Source: Antitrichia curtipendula (Eukaryota; Streptophyta; Bryopsida; Hypnales; Leucodontaceae). From it: a stretch of 64,000 nucleotides of DNA. How positions within the stretch are numbered: position 1 is the first letter of the stretch; every line of letters begins with the position of its first letter. Shown here in pieces: positions 25,301 through 38,050 of this stretch. Under the pieces are notes generated by a model. It saw nothing but the letters and a program-made list of their open reading frames with translations. It had not been told where the DNA came from and searched no databases. The translations under genes were made by a program, and so were the position numbers. The stretch is taken from contig OX579633.1 in the NCBI GenBank assembly GCA_951230915.1, forward strand, positions 19,378,574 through 19,442,573, given 5' to 3'.

Positions 25301-27610
25301 GTACAAAGTGAAGGAAGACAAAGCTGAGAGTGGTACCAGATTCAAAACTTCATTACACTTTGCATGAATTTTTTGTTTTGAATGAGGTGTAGGATGGACT
25401 TAGGGTACAAAGAGTGAGCGGTGGTTGTATTAATATTTTTTTGCTGTGACGTTGTAGTCAACGACAACTGTACGCAGCTATTTGAAAATAAGAGAACGTT
25501 GAGCATAAAAAGTTAAGTGCAATGAAGTAAGCATGTTGTGCATGTCTGACTGCAGTGCTGGAAATGCAGAGAAGGTAGTAGCCTTTGTGCTTGAAGACAG
25601 TGGACACGCAATGGATACGGTAGGATGGGTCTTCACTTGGGAGGGTGACGTTTATAATGAAGAAAATGGCAGATGGAAGGAAGTGACCATAGATTTGACA
25701 ATGGGATAGATAATATTTAATGGAAGCCTCCGAGATTGAAGAAAATAAGTTCAAGTGGGCAAGAATGTTCTGGTAGAGTATTACTTTGAATTGTTTCTGT
25801 AACTGCTTTGGTAGTTTGGCAAAAATGCAAAAAGTACCCCTTCTCCTGTCATGCTATTTGGGATGTGTGATTTGCATGGAGATTCTATTATATTCAATTT
25901 TTAAAAATTGAGTTATGTGGTGCCTATATATTTTAGAAGCTCAGAAATGTCATGTACAATACGTAGGAGTTGCTAGAAATTGAGTTAAATGTCTAATTGC
26001 TTTCTGGACCTCCCAATCATGTGGATGGTCACTTCTGTGAAAGACATTCATTTTTTGGAAAGACCCTAAACCTCCGTACAGAAGAATCCTAGGTTTAACA
26101 TTGGTGGAAAAATATTTCTCATGATTCAGGTTCCTGTGCGTATTGATTACCTCCACCAGTGAATGCACTAGTAGAAAAGGCAAACTATTCTCCTTACTAC
26201 AAAAAGGACTCTACGGGAAATGAGATGGAGACGGGTCAGCATGTGGTAGAACTGGCGAAGGCAGCAGAAGTTGGGAACCTCTTGGTTGTAAGTGTATGTT
26301 TGAAGTTTGTGTCTTTGCATTGCAAAGTAAGAAGCACATAACTATTTGAAGTACAAAATTTGGTAGAGTATAATGTGGCACTTCAAGTAGGTACTTTGTT
26401 GTTGAGGTAGATGTTGTGGAAATTAAATTTGCAACTGCTATAGTCAAGTAACGTCTGCTGCCATAGGGTGCAAGAGCACAAAAGAAAGTAAATCTCCAAT
26501 TATTGCAATGATTGTGTGATGCAGAGACTAGCTGAAGCAAACAGTGCATTGAAATGGCGAATGAATAATGGTAGTAGCAACAATAGTCACTGAAGGTCAA
26601 GATTACTTTCAATGTAGACAATTCCTATCAATAAGTATTTTTCTGCAAATTGATTCCAGAACTCTGTATGCATTGAATGTGTACAAGACTCAAAGACATG
26701 TGAATGAAGTTGGACCGGCAGTGATCGTATCTGTAATTCTTCTAGTGTATGATAGACACGGGTCTAGAAGTCCATGTAGTTTTTGTCTTATAGTGGCAGT
26801 TGAAGGAAATGGATCGTATCCATATTTCACTATGGAAGGAACAATATGTGTGTTGTTTTTTCGCAATTTATGCAAAGTTTGAAATGGTTATGTTTAATGC
26901 CTTTAAAGTACAACTTTTTCTTTAAATTTGCTCCATGTACGTGTTATTGTAAAAAAACGTTTAGTTAAACAACTGGATGTTGTGGAGAACAGAGCCAATA
27001 TCAGTAGTCTGAGGACATGTTGTTCACATCCGTGTTGGCCGGTACATGAAGGTAAAATGAAACGTCCGCGCCCAAGATGCCATCTGTTCTAGTGCTCTTG
27101 AATATGTTTGGTAATGCTTTTCAAAATACATAAATTCATTGTACACAATAGTAAGAAAACATAATTTGCAATGTGGCAATATGTATTCATGTTCTGCTAA
27201 TCGTTTATAAAAACAATGTTGTGTTCCAAGGAATAGAACACGCTACATGAATCCCTTGTCCAACATGCCGTAAAAATGACAAGAAAAGCATGGCAGGGTC
27301 ACACATGTACGACCAACATAGCGACACGTGTACGAATAGATGATGAGTATAAACAGTGACGGAGCAGCCACGTAATATCCCACTTGGCACAAAAATGGGG
27401 GGAAATCCACATCAATAATGACGTGGATAAATGAACATGTTTGGACAAACACAGGCAACAACAAACCGAACATGCTCTTCAACATGGCGAACAAGTATGT
27501 TTTATCATGTTCTAAACGCAAATCTCAGCAAAATCAATTTGATGTTCTACGTTGAAACAGTGCATTTTTCAAAACGTGAATTCTGCGTTTAAGAGCTGTT
27601 CTTCTCAACA
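22400..27610. other. Long non-coding right arm of the CACTA element
   Basis: About 5 kb without a supportable gene; open frames are short and on both strands. The last 600 bp hold repeated GAACATG/CATGTTC motifs, consistent with subterminal repeats. A lone CACTAGTAGAAAAGG at 26166 looks like another CACTA terminus but has no matching partner with a target site duplication. Confidence 0.5.
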
Positions 27611-27629
27611 CTTTTTTCTTCTAGTGTAC

Positions 27630-27823
27630 GTATTACCGCCGTATGCAGAGGCTTTAGCTTCAACATTGGCATGTCAAGGTTTTTTTGTACATGCAAAAAA
27701 ATTACTTCTATAGATCCTCGAGTGCTTCAGTTTGTAGATGTTGCAGCCTTAGAGTCAGACACCGAGACATCATTGACTCGTAGTAGTGGTCATTCAGAGT
27801 CTATGTCTACATCTTCTATTTGA
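27630..27823 (+). CDS. 3' end of the ParB/methyltransferase-like gene beyond the CACTA insertion
   Basis: Counting one copy of the TAC duplication, the frame of the exon at 11783-11858 continues here (V-L-P-P-Y-A-E-A-L-A-S-T-L) up to TAG at 27711. A possible 35-nt GT-AG intron (27679-27713) would instead join CAA-G to AT-CCT and give a Ser/Thr-rich tail (ALESDTETSLTRSSGHSESM) ending at TGA 27821-27823. Thirty-five nucleotides is shorter than usual plant introns, so either ending is possible. The frame match across the insertion shows that the gene existed before the CACTA element arrived. Confidence 0.55.
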
Positions 27824-28499
27824 CTCTATTTTGGTTTGCATTGCACATCAACATATGTTGGATTTTATTTTACAGTTTATTATATGGTTTTTTTTCTAAT
27901 TTTATCATTTGTATCATCTGAACTTGCCATTTTCTATTTCTAAGTTTTCACTTTTGTCTTTCATCATTCCTAGGAGAAGTATGTGAGTATTGATTCAAAG
28001 GCTTGTTACTTATCATTTTGTTTGCAACCATTTTATAATTACATATGAGTGAAACAAATTTATGATATGGAGATGACTTTATATGCCTCTTCATGGCCCT
28101 ATTCTTTTAAACTTGCGAGGATAACGTTTTTAGATTACTATGCACCTTGAACATAGAAAATGAAGACTGTCGAAGTCAAATATCAAAAACTGAACTTTTA
28201 ACCTTCAATATTATTTAACTTCTAAATATCACAGTCTAAAGTATTTCTATTCCAAACCTTTCTAAAACAACTAGTTGTAGTGTGAAATCAACATCATCAG
28301 TAAAGCAATATAAATTTGTGTGAAGGCTCGCCAAAGGTTTAGAGTGGATTAAGTATCTTTTTTTAATAATTAAATTCAATCAAAATAATATATTTACAAT
28401 AGTTTTCTCTTATCCTTAAACTAATTACTTTCTCAAATCCAACATTATATGACCAATTTCTAGTTTCTTATCCTACATTGGGAGGTGAAGTCAGTATTT

Positions 28500-28647
28500 A
28501 AAAGACCACGGTCGTAGGTACTTTGTCAATTTTTTATTTCAAATAAATTACGCTCATAGGCTCATAGGCTCACAGGCTCATGCTCGCAGGCTCACAGGCT
28601 CACGCTCGCAGGCTCATAAAATAGCAACCCTGCATTTTGTTGTAGTG
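28500..28647 (-). repeat. TGAGCC tandem repeats ending in a CACTAC terminus, possible right end of the host transposon
   Basis: 28551-28617 is a run of 9-10-bp GGCTCAYAG/GGCTCGCAG units. Reading inward on the minus strand from 28647, it begins CACTACAACAAAATGCAGGG and continues into the TGAGC block, then an AT-rich stretch, then CCTACGACCGTGG. That order mirrors 866-1100. It resembles a CACTA-type terminus, but a matching intact left terminus was not found. Confidence 0.45.
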
Positions 28648-28861
28648 AGGGAATATGTATTTCATATGCATCATGTAATACAAAATTGAAAAAGTATATG
28701 ATGTGGTTACCATGACACCATCTGAATATCCATGTGTTGATGTCTAATATAGTTTATACTTTATATTACCAAGGATAAAAGTCTATAAGCCTTTATAATG
28801 CTAGGTGTCTTAGTCTTTCGAGAAAATTTTACTTTGCTAACTACAATAGTTGAAAGTACAC

Positions 28862-31181
28862 TTAGTCGATATTCATCGGACTGTTTCCAGTGCTATTTGG
28901 ACCTGCCTCGTTGTCATGTGTCCCTACAATAATGGAGAGGTCTTCGTCCGTGCCTAGACAAAGTCTACAAAACGAAGACCGAGTTTTCTTTGTTGGTCCG
29001 TCTTCCTCCAATACAGTCCTCAAGATTTGCGATTGCTTGAGGTGCTCAAGAGTTTGGCATGTTCCCAAGCTACGTTGTTCAAGCAAAAAGTCTATCCTGT
29101 CATTTCTAAATTTCTAAATTCTCGCCACTCCGATTCTAATAATTGGATGAGTTTTCTAAGGTCAAGCATGTCAATATTGTCCCCAATATGAACCCCATTG
29201 TTGTTAGTCATACGGACTCCATCAATGTCCCATAACCATTGTCTGGGATGAGGTCCGGATTGAAAGTTCTGTCCAACCTCGTTCCAATGCCTATTGTAGC
29301 ATTGATAGAAAAAAATTCGCCGTCCTTAACTGAACTTGTCATTCATTGGGATCAAGTGGTGGCACACCTCGACAATTTGAACTAGATCTTTTTCCCAACC
29401 CCATTCGATACAGAAGTGTTGCTTGTCCAACGAGTGCATCTTCAATTTCCAGCTCTACACCAAGTCTATTCCTCACTTCTGAGAATGATCAAGAACATTC
29501 TCAGTATTGAATTCCTAATATGGTGGCATATAGGGAACTAAGCCAAATAACTTGTAAAAACACTCATGGAAAGGAGCCTTGCACAATGAGCACCACCGAT
29601 GGACAATCATCAAGCTGATCAAACAAAATGGATGGTACAAGTGCCCACACGTGCCTAGGTGCATTTCACCTTCAAAGCCAAATGGATTTAAATAAATAGA
29701 ACACATAATACCGTCATACACAAAGCTCAAAGGATTTGGCCACAACAATAGTGGCTTGCCCTTATGGTCGAGGACAAAACCAGTTTCATTTTTTAAATTC
29801 CAATTATGTTTGGACCAATCAATGGTTGTTGGTTCACCACCAATTTTGATGGTCGCCATTTCATCCATGTGAAAATATCGTCCACAAGGGCCCATGATGT
29901 CAAATCAAAAACCCTCTCTTGATTGTGTTCGCTATAATTGTTGTTGGTTTTTCTGAACTCTGCCACCATTTGTCAGGTCCTATCGACAGTGAAGACGCAT
30001 ACCAACTTCCATTGATATTATTGCTCCATCAACGCATTCAATTGATTTTGCAGTCTTGAATTCTTTGCAAGCACGTTGGTCAATTCTCTACTATTGTCAA
30101 CTGCCATGCCCCCAACTTCATTGAGCACAACTATGTTTACGGTGGTAGATAATTCGCCAAAGGACAATGAATCTTTTTGTGTAGACATGGTTGCACGAGC
30201 TTGTATATCTTGCAACAAAATTTAAGAATTGTCTAAAGGCCCTTGTGCTTCCCCTCGTGGATCTCAACCTTCATTTGTCATTGTTGTGGCCTCTAGAGCG
30301 TGTCGAAGCTCCTCTATGTCACGTTGTTGTTGAGCAATAACATTGTTCTTCTCTTTGACTTCTTCCCTCAATTTGTGAACATCTTCATATAAAGAATGCA
30401 AGTCAGCATTTCTTTCTTCCAGTTTGGTCCTCAAGCTCTGGATTGTGTTTGCAGCAGCTCTAACATCAATAACTCCTATTGTTGGTTTGTCATTTGCAAG
30501 CAACTGCACCTCAGCAATATTTTCATGTACAACTTCATTAATTGCCTACTCAACACTCCTCTTCTTGGCACATTGTTGTGATCTATGGCTCACTATGACT
30601 GGAATATGAGATCCACCGGAGTTGTTATCCGTAGAAGAGGCCTCAGTCTCATATGTGTCTGGTGGCTCAATCTGTGTTTTTCTTTTGCCCAACCCACCTT
30701 ACAGGTACCTCAACACCACCATTGGAATTAATCCATTAGTTGGAATAGGAATTTTGACATTGTCCCTCAAAGCCTTCAAGGTGGACCAGTCCATTCTCTT
30801 GTTCAACTTCACCTCAACATGGATACCTCGTGCAATGAAGAGATTTACTTCGTTTCGTTTGACGTTGGAGAGGTCATACAACATTTGATATACTTCAATG
30901 TATTGATTTTTGAACGCTTTGTCAATGCAATGTTTCAAGTTTGCCTTGTGGAAGTGTCAGTGATAGTTGTGTCGTTCTTCCATGAAGGCCTTGTTAATGT
31001 GGCACCACTCTATATAGTTAGTACAATCTTCAAAACTCCATGGCTCAGGTACTTCTTCCCAGCCCCTAAATGCAACTTTTGTGAGGTTACGTAGAACTTA
31101 CAACCTCTTTCAATGTTTGTTTCCCCGTCGTAGTCGGGTCTTGTCTTGTTCCTCCTTTGTCATCCTTGCCGGTATTGCCAT
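28862..31181 (-). pseudogene. Decayed gene: coiled-coil protein with RING-like C-terminal fingers
   Basis: I do not recognise the family. ATG 31181 opens MAIPARMTKEEQDKTRLR and then meets stops. Pieces in different frames follow in order: a conserved-looking segment at 30938-30699 (IARGIHVEVKLNKRMDW), a heptad-rich coiled coil at 30509-30264 (LEERNADLHSLYEDVHKLR), a second helical piece at 30218-30018, and at 29895-29515 a Cys/His segment with GTCGHLYHPFCL and WCSLCKAPFH that looks like the second half of a RING finger. Fragments continue to 28862. At least five stops or frame breaks separate the pieces, so no full protein can be made. It is divergent from the kinase-like remnant at 31.7 kb. 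Confidence 0.6.
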
Positions 31182-31498
31182 CGTAGAAAAAAGCTGAAAA
31201 ATCCTCTTGTACAAATCAAAATAGACCCCGCACATTACCCACAACCAGCTCAATGAAGAGGTGGATGACTGGGAGTATGTAAGGCGGGGATAAATGGGAC
31301 AGGGACGACCTTATAAAGAGGTGGATGAATGGAAGTATGTAGGGGGGGACGTCATCACGGACATAATGCAGGCGTGGACATTAGGGCGATGACTAGGTAA
31401 AGGCGCAGACGTCATCATGGTGACCGGGGTAAGGCGAGGACGAGAGTGGAAGCGGGCGGGAACGCTATATGCTAGGGCAGGGATGTGGCGAGGCGGGG

Positions 31499-31512
31499 AC
31501 TATATAAAGCGC
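31499..31512 (+). promoter_or_regulatory. TATA box upstream of kinase-like gene
   Basis: CTATATAAAGCGCC lies in a locally GC-rich stretch about 200 bp upstream of the first ATG (31706) of the plus-strand kinase-like gene. The preceding 180 bp contain repeated GACGTCAT-like motifs (31346, 31407), which resemble plant bZIP sites. Confidence 0.55.
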
Positions 31513-31705
31513 CTCCCCCTCCTCATTCTCTTGTCAAGTCCACGCCCTAGGCCTCACATGCTAGTTCTCTAAGCGACCTATGTGAGTGAGTTTGGTGGGT
31601 GGTGGACTTGGCTCGCATATGTTACCTAGACTTTCTTTTTCTTTTTTTTAAACTTTTGCGCGTGAGGATTGAAATAGAGGCCCTTTGGAGAAGTTCTTTT
31701 CGATT

Positions 31706-33288
31706 ATGACAGGAGAAGGGAGTAGGTCGTCAGAGAAACGTCCAATGTTTATAGACCTGGATGACGTTTGTGAGATGATACTTCCATCCACAAAGACGTC
31801 AATGGCCTAGGGTTCATTGAACCCTTCGTCATTAGGCCAAAAGAAGCGCAAGAAGATCCCAAATCCCCATATGCCCCCACATAAATATTCGGTTGAAAGT
31901 AGAGCAATAGCTGTTGTATTTTACACTCGATGAAATACAAAAATGTTGATGAGGGAGTATTTGGCGCAAATGAAAAAAGATACCACAAATTAATTGTCGA
32001 CTTGCAAAGGTAGCTGAAGTCGAAGTTTGAAGTATCTGAGAGATTCAACAATTTCTCAAATTAATGATTGTACTTGGACTGGCTGGATAAATAGGTGGTT
32101 GTGTTGACTACCAATATTGTGACAAACTAGTATTACCACACAAGCAAAAAAGAGGATGGTACTGACTGGGACATGGAGGACAAAGAGTGTGTTTTGAAAT
32201 TGACCATGATTCAAAAGTTTGCTCAGCAATATTCTTCTTCGCATAAAAAAAACAAGCACCATGGAAAGTGACAATCGATGATGAGATATAGGCTCATTGC
32301 ATGAGTGGAACATTTAAATGGCTTGAAAGTTCCATGAAAGTGATCTCCATGCCAAAACAGACTGTGATTGGATCGTATGGGACCGTGAGGAAGGTGATGC
32401 TTACAAAACTAAAGAGTATTCCCAGTTGGATTTTTTTTGCTAAAAAGATTTTGAGGACCGTAAACAAAAAGGAGAAGCACCAAGCAATCATCAATGAGGC
32501 GGGAGGATGTACAGTGAAGCATCCTAGCATCATTAGACTTGCGTACCTGTATTCTACAACGATGGAAGGCTATACGCTATAGTGGAATAGAGGATCTCTA
32601 ATTTCTTTCGTGTCCAAATACAACTCAAAAGTGAATGAATCAATGGAAGTGGATGAGATTATGCGTCAGCAAAATACATGGTTGATAAATAAGGAACTTG
32701 GATGGGTTGCAACATATCGCAAAAATCGAGTGAACTTGGCATTCTCGTTGCTTGTCATTGTGGAAAAATGCCACAATGCGCAGTATATACACAACAACAT
32801 ATCTCCATCCAATGTTCTGCTCTATTTCAATGTTTGGAAAGTGAATACAGTGTACATAGGGATTTGCGATTGGGGGCTTTCTAGCCAAGTTGTAGAAAAT
32901 GAGCCATCAAAGTATGGTTATCGCACCATGGAGATCCTTCAAAAGGAGAAAAACTTGTGAAGGTTTGCAACCCCAGAATTGTTTTATGTATAATTACGGA
33001 GAAGAGGGCTCAACAAACTCGCTTCAGGCCATGCAATGAACACACTTGTATTCCATGGTTGCTAATGCATATGCGACGGGATGGATAATTGCTCAAATTT
33101 GGAAAGAAGAATGGAACCTCAAATATTTTACATTGAAAAATACAGAGCAGTATGAAAATTTGAAGTTGAAACTGGAAAGCCTCCCAAAAGAAGATGTGCG
33201 CAAAAGGGCGTTTGTTCTAGATGTTCTAGACACATTGAAGAAGGCCCTCCATTGCTGGACTATGCTTGATTGTTGTAATCGTACATAG
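31706..33288 (+). pseudogene. Degenerate protein-kinase-fold gene
   Basis: Reading from ATG 31706 (MTGEGSRSSEKRPMFIDLDD) there is a TAG after about 34 codons, and further stops up to 32300. Then comes a recognisable kinase fold in one frame: SYGTVRKVML as a glycine loop, FFAKKIL with the VAIK-type lysine, a C-helix region, IHNNISPSNVLL in place of HRDLKPxN, and IGICDWGLSS in place of DFG. Another stop at 32579 splits the N-lobe, and the C-lobe part ends at 33288 (FVLDVLDTLKKALHCW). The catalytic loop lacks the HRD aspartate, so the family may be a pseudokinase even when intact. The stops make this copy non-functional. Confidence 0.6.
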
Positions 33289-33919
33289 TATTTTGTCTTT
33301 ATTACTTTTTAAAATTTAGCACGTGGTAGTTATGTAGAAGGTAAATCATCCTCATAGACGAGCATGCGTACCTAGCAATTGCCAAACACCTCATATATAA
33401 AACCACAGATGTATACAATAGTCAAAACCCTATGATATGCAATTTGTTTTTTCTTTCCTCATGGCAATTGTATCACTTGTGTGAATTGATGAATGTGTAG
33501 TAAGCAAACAACTTTGAATAGAAAAGTGCATAGGCATATTTTAGAATCCTTTGCCATCTTCAAAATTGTACTAATGTAGTATTGTAGGGCTTCAAAACTA
33601 TCATTTCTAGTACGTATATGAAATAAAATAAAATAAACATTTTAGGACATTTGCAACCATAGGATCATTATTGATTTTATAAATAATTATCTATAATTTA
33701 ATATTTGATTTTAATTTAAAAATATCATAATAAAAAAATAAAAAAATATACCATTAAATTAAAAGATATAAATTGCATTGAATATTATTAAGAATATTTA
33801 ATTTTTATATTTCAACATTGTGTTAAATATTTATTTATTTAGAAAATATGCAACTGATTTATAAAGTAAATTCCAAACTTTTCTTTTTGTTAAATAGTAA
33901 GATTTTTGTTTTTATCTTT

Positions 33920-34010
33920 TGTTAGGTTAACTCTTGAATGTATAAGACTATATTTTCACCCAAAACGCCCCGAAAATGCCATTTCTAGTACAAGCACATA
34001 ATTTTAGGAA
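33920..34010. repeat. Segment repeated in inverted orientation at 39060-39150
   Basis: This stretch, which ends in GCCATTTCTAGTACAAG, matches the reverse complement of 39060-39150 with scattered differences over about 80 bp. It may mark dispersed copies of one small transposon. No target site duplication or clean borders could be defined. Confidence 0.45.
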
Positions 34011-37000
34011 AAAAACCATTTTAGAGACATGTAACCATAAGATCTTCTAGTGCACTTATTAGAGAAGAGGTGGGAAAAATTTCAAAAATTTCTACCATAT
34101 AGATTGCAAGATACTAGCATTTGAATTTAAAAAATCCCTCTTTTTATCCATGCTAAAATCCGAGCAATTGCACTGAAAAAGGTCACACTCGTACAATTAG
34201 ATTTAGTTTATTTACGAACTGCCTCTATGAGGCAGTCAAAGATTTGGGCATAAAATATAATCAAAATTAACATTTTTGTCTTGCAGAATTAATACTCAAC
34301 TCTTATTCAATTTTGCTCAAACTTACCAAATCTCAGTTTCAAAGAAGCAAAATTCCATTTATGGTGAATTTTTAAAGACAATTTTCACAGTTTTACATAA
34401 TATTTTATTGAAATAAATTGATGATGGACTTTTTTAATTTGATTGCAAAAATATGTAGAAAACATCCATATGCACATATTTCATATTAAAAAAATACCCC
34501 ATTAAGTAACAAAAATATAAGCTCCTAGTAAGGGCTTAACTAGATTTCGACAAAGCAATTGCACCATGATGCTCAAATGTATGAAATTAATCACCACATC
34601 AAGGGCAAGATGTGAGTGTGGATGTTCTATACATATATCCACAATCAAAAATTTTGAAATCACCACCAACTGCTGTGAGCTCCCAATTTGTCACTTGGGA
34701 CTCGTAGAATTATTTTTTTGGAAATTTGCAATTTAAAGTTAAGAAAAATATACAAAAATCCATAAAAAGAGTGTAGAACCAAAATAGGATTGTAACATAT
34801 CCATTATAGTATTTGGTCTAGATTTGTATTTAGACTTAAAATCCCACCAAACCTGACTCAAAAATAGGTAGAAAGAGCGAAACGGTTAGATTTGGAGGAT
34901 TCAAGTCACATAGGCCCAAAAGGGCTAAATCCCACCATGAATGTGGCAATTCATGGCTAAGTCGGTCCGAGGGATCCACAACGAGGCCACTAGGTCGGGT
35001 CCTAGAGTTAGGTTTAGAAATTCCCCAAACCCCGATTGTTAGCATGCAGGAGCCACTAACGCAAGACCGGGCCCGTGGAGGAATCTACAGCCCAAGAATG
35101 GTGTCCTAGGATAAATCCCATGCCAGGAGTCCAACGACAAAATCGATTCACCAAGATTCCTCTATCTGCAAAAGATTCCCACACCATCGCTAATTCAAGG
35201 AGATGGCCGTTTCATCTCCACTGACCAATTGTGCCAGGTACGGAAACGCACTTGCACATCTTTCATGTGACCCCCTGAGAGGTCATGTGAAAAATCCCGT
35301 CATCTTCCGACTTGCAAAAGAACCTTTTGCGGGTGGTCAAACTCCAACGGGAATTTCATGGAAATTACCCAGGTTGCTAGAAAATCTCATTAAAAATTAG
35401 ACTAGCTTGTTTTATGTTAATAATGCGCTCCGTGAAGTTTCACGACATTTTGATAGCGGCAAGTACCCGAACCGGCGAGATTCCTTGGGAATTAATCACG
35501 TGGCGAGGTCCCCGCTACGTTGACCGGCGTTCCTCGACCATACGATGGCGAAACGAAGTCAACCAAGAGTCTTTTCCGGCTCTCTCACACCTACCGGAAA
35601 TCCTAGGCTATTTACTTTTCTCAAAATAGGAGACCCCCAAGATCCAGGATTTTACCACGATTTGGTTTTTAAACTAAATTAGCTTACAATGGGTTTTTGG
35701 CCTCAGTATGGGGGGTAGAGGGGGTTTTGGACTAACACGGCAATCTGGAGCCAATGGCACAATCCGTTTGACGATTGGAGTTAATCTCCAAAAGTTAGGA
35801 GGTTAGTCCAGCATAGATAGGTAAAAGTAGTTTTGTAGGATTAGGATGAAAATCTTTGAAGATGAGGATGAAAATCCAAGTTGATAAGGTTACCTTAAAA
35901 CTCTTGAGGAAGGGGTGGAGCCTTGGAAACCTATTTAAGATCCCCATTTTTCTCTCAAGAACACCTCCAAATCTTGTTTTGGGTCCGTGGGTCCAACTTA
36001 TGTTGGGAGATTTTGGCATTTTAGCCAAAAAAATTCTACGGTGTTTTTGGAGCACTTTTGGCTTCCGTTGTTGTTCTATTTCAAGCTTTTGAAGGTCCTT
36101 TGGGTCCTTCCACCTTGCCTTGTGATCTCCTTGTGTGTCCGATTGTGTTTCCATATACACTTGTACAAACTAACTCTTGTGTTTTAAAGGTCCGTTGTGT
36201 TGCTACTAATCCTAAAGCCACCCCCTCTAGAGTCTTGGCGTATGCCGCCATTGGGGGCCTTTAGAATGTGAGTCATTTGCTTGCCTTGTCATACTAACCT
36301 CCGCTTGTTCTCTTAAATCGAGTGTTTACCCTCTTCTAACCATCCCTATTGTTGTGTAGACCCCCCCGTTGGCGGCGAAGCTTTGGCTTCCCCATGTGCA
36401 TCCTTCACGTGTGTCTTTCTGGGGTTTTTTTATCTAACCCTCGCTTGGCTACGGGTACCCCCCTCGGGAACGACGAAGCTTTGACCGCAGAACTCAGAAA
36501 GGTTTGGCATTTTTTATAGTTACCTTCGGAACGGCGAAGCTTTTATTCTAGGGGCTAGAAAAGTTTGGCATTTTTTACAAGATTCCAAACCACCCTTCTA
36601 CCTCAGTGTCCAAATATCCACGTGGGGATATGATCGTTAGTGTCCAGATATCCAATAGTTCAAAGATAGTTGAATCAATGTAACCATCCGCTAGTAAAAG
36701 TACTAGAAAACCACCATACCGCCTAAGTTAATCACAAGGGGTTGGGGTTCTTTTTTGGGGGGGGGGTTCGGTCGTTCCGTTATTGTATTCTTTTCTTCCC
36801 ATGTTCCTTAGCCTAACTGCCAGTTCAGTTAATTAAGGTTCAAACACCAGATTAGCCGAACAAGTAAGCAAGAGAAGTCAGCCAGTAAGCCAGGGGGTCG
36901 GGCCAATCGGTGAGGGAGTCGGGCAGTCCAGGCTCCGGGGGAAACTGCAGTCCATGGGCTTCGTGGGAAACTTGCAGCCAGGGGCTTGGGGGAAAACGGG

Positions 37001-37804
37001 TGACCAAGATAAAAATCAGGCTCTAACAAATCCAAATACAAGAATGCTTAAAGTCTAGAGTCCGGGGGGGGGAGTCGGGTTCGTGAGGGATACATAAGAT
37101 TACACAAGGGCACATTGGAAGTAGGGGGGAAGAAAATAGTAGAGAATAAAGGAGAGTAGAGAAAATGGGTTGAGCCCAAGATAAGCGTCACAACGTGGGA
37201 CATATGCCGTCCAAAACCTGCAAAGCCACGAAAAGATACAAGGAGAAGTAGAGTAGAAGATGACTATGTAGAGAAGGGAGCGAGAGAGACGATAAATAGT
37301 GACCTAGGCTTAGGATTAGGGGGACTTAGAAAGGAAAATCTCAAGAATTTGTAGTGACCATTAGAAGATGGATTAGGATGACACAAAGACAAGGTAGTGT
37401 AAGAGGGTAGGAGGGACATTAAACCTCCTTGGGGTTTGAATCTATAGTTGTAAGACCCCATCAAGTTTAGGTAGAATAGTGTTAGTGTAGAAAGAGATAA
37501 AAGGGAAGAAGAAAGAAGGAGGAAGGGAAAGAAAAAAGGGTTAGATCACACGGGAGCCACATTTTCGAAACATAAGCCGTAAACTTGGGAAAAACTCCCA
37601 CAACCCAAGGACCACCATGGAGTATGGAGATGGCCACATGGATGCGGACGGGCGCATTTCCAACACCGGTAGTGACAAGGTAAGTCCTTGAATCAAAACT
37701 TGGTATTTTCTCCTTATTAGCGTTGATTTTCCTTAATTAGCCTTTCCAAGTGAATAGTAACCCAAGATAAATCAAGATAAAAATTAGAGATAGAAGTTAA
37801 AGAT

Positions 37805-38050
37805 TTAGAGTTAAATTTAGGAGCCAAAACTTAGAGTTAGTTTTGGGACGTACAAAGCTAGAGTTAAATTTAGGAGTAAAAACTTAGAGTTAATTTTAGG
37901 ACGTACAAAGCTAGAGTTAAATTTAGGAGTAAAAACTTAGAGTTAATTTTAGGAGTAAAAAGCTAGAGTTAAATTTAGGAGTAAAAGATTAGAGTTGAGT
38001 CTTAGGAGTAAAAAGCTAAAGCTAAATTAGGAGTAAAAATCTAGGATTAA
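37805..38050. repeat. Tandem repeats of about 29 bp (TTAGAGTTAAATTTAGGAGT)
   Basis: Eight or nine degenerate head-to-tail copies of a 28-30-bp AT-rich unit. Two variants alternate (GGAGTAAAAACTTAG and GGACGTACAAAGCTAG), giving a dimer of about 58 bp. No open frame is conserved through it. Confidence 0.85.

Larger units (their letters stand above)
11859..27626. mobile_element. Complete 15.8-kb CACTA (En/Spm) transposon
   Basis: The left end begins CACTAGAAGAAAA at 11859 and the right end is the inverse TTTTCTTCTAGTG ending at 27626. Both sides are flanked by the 3-bp duplication TAC (11856-11858 and 27627-27629), as expected for CACTA elements. Inside are a TNP2-type transposase gene on the minus strand and a second, decayed gene on the plus strand, followed by about 5 kb of non-coding DNA. 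Subterminal regions carry repeated GTTC/GAACATG-like motifs on both sides. The insertion lies inside an exon of the ParB/methyltransferase gene: deleting the element with one TAC makes the flanking codons continuous. Confidence 0.93.

Noticed and set aside
26166..26750. Possible small CACTA element (CACTAGTAGAAAAGG to ATTCTTCTAGTG)
   Set aside because: The two ends differ after the first few bases and the flanking triplets (ATG and TAT) do not match.
34031..34046. CACTAGAAGATC on the minus strand as a CACTA terminus
   Set aside because: No matching opposite end or duplication could be found.
34836..37464. Short open frames in the higher-GC stretch, as genes or retroelement domains
   Set aside because: None exceeds about 120 codons, none shows gag/pol or other motifs, and no flanking repeats pair up.
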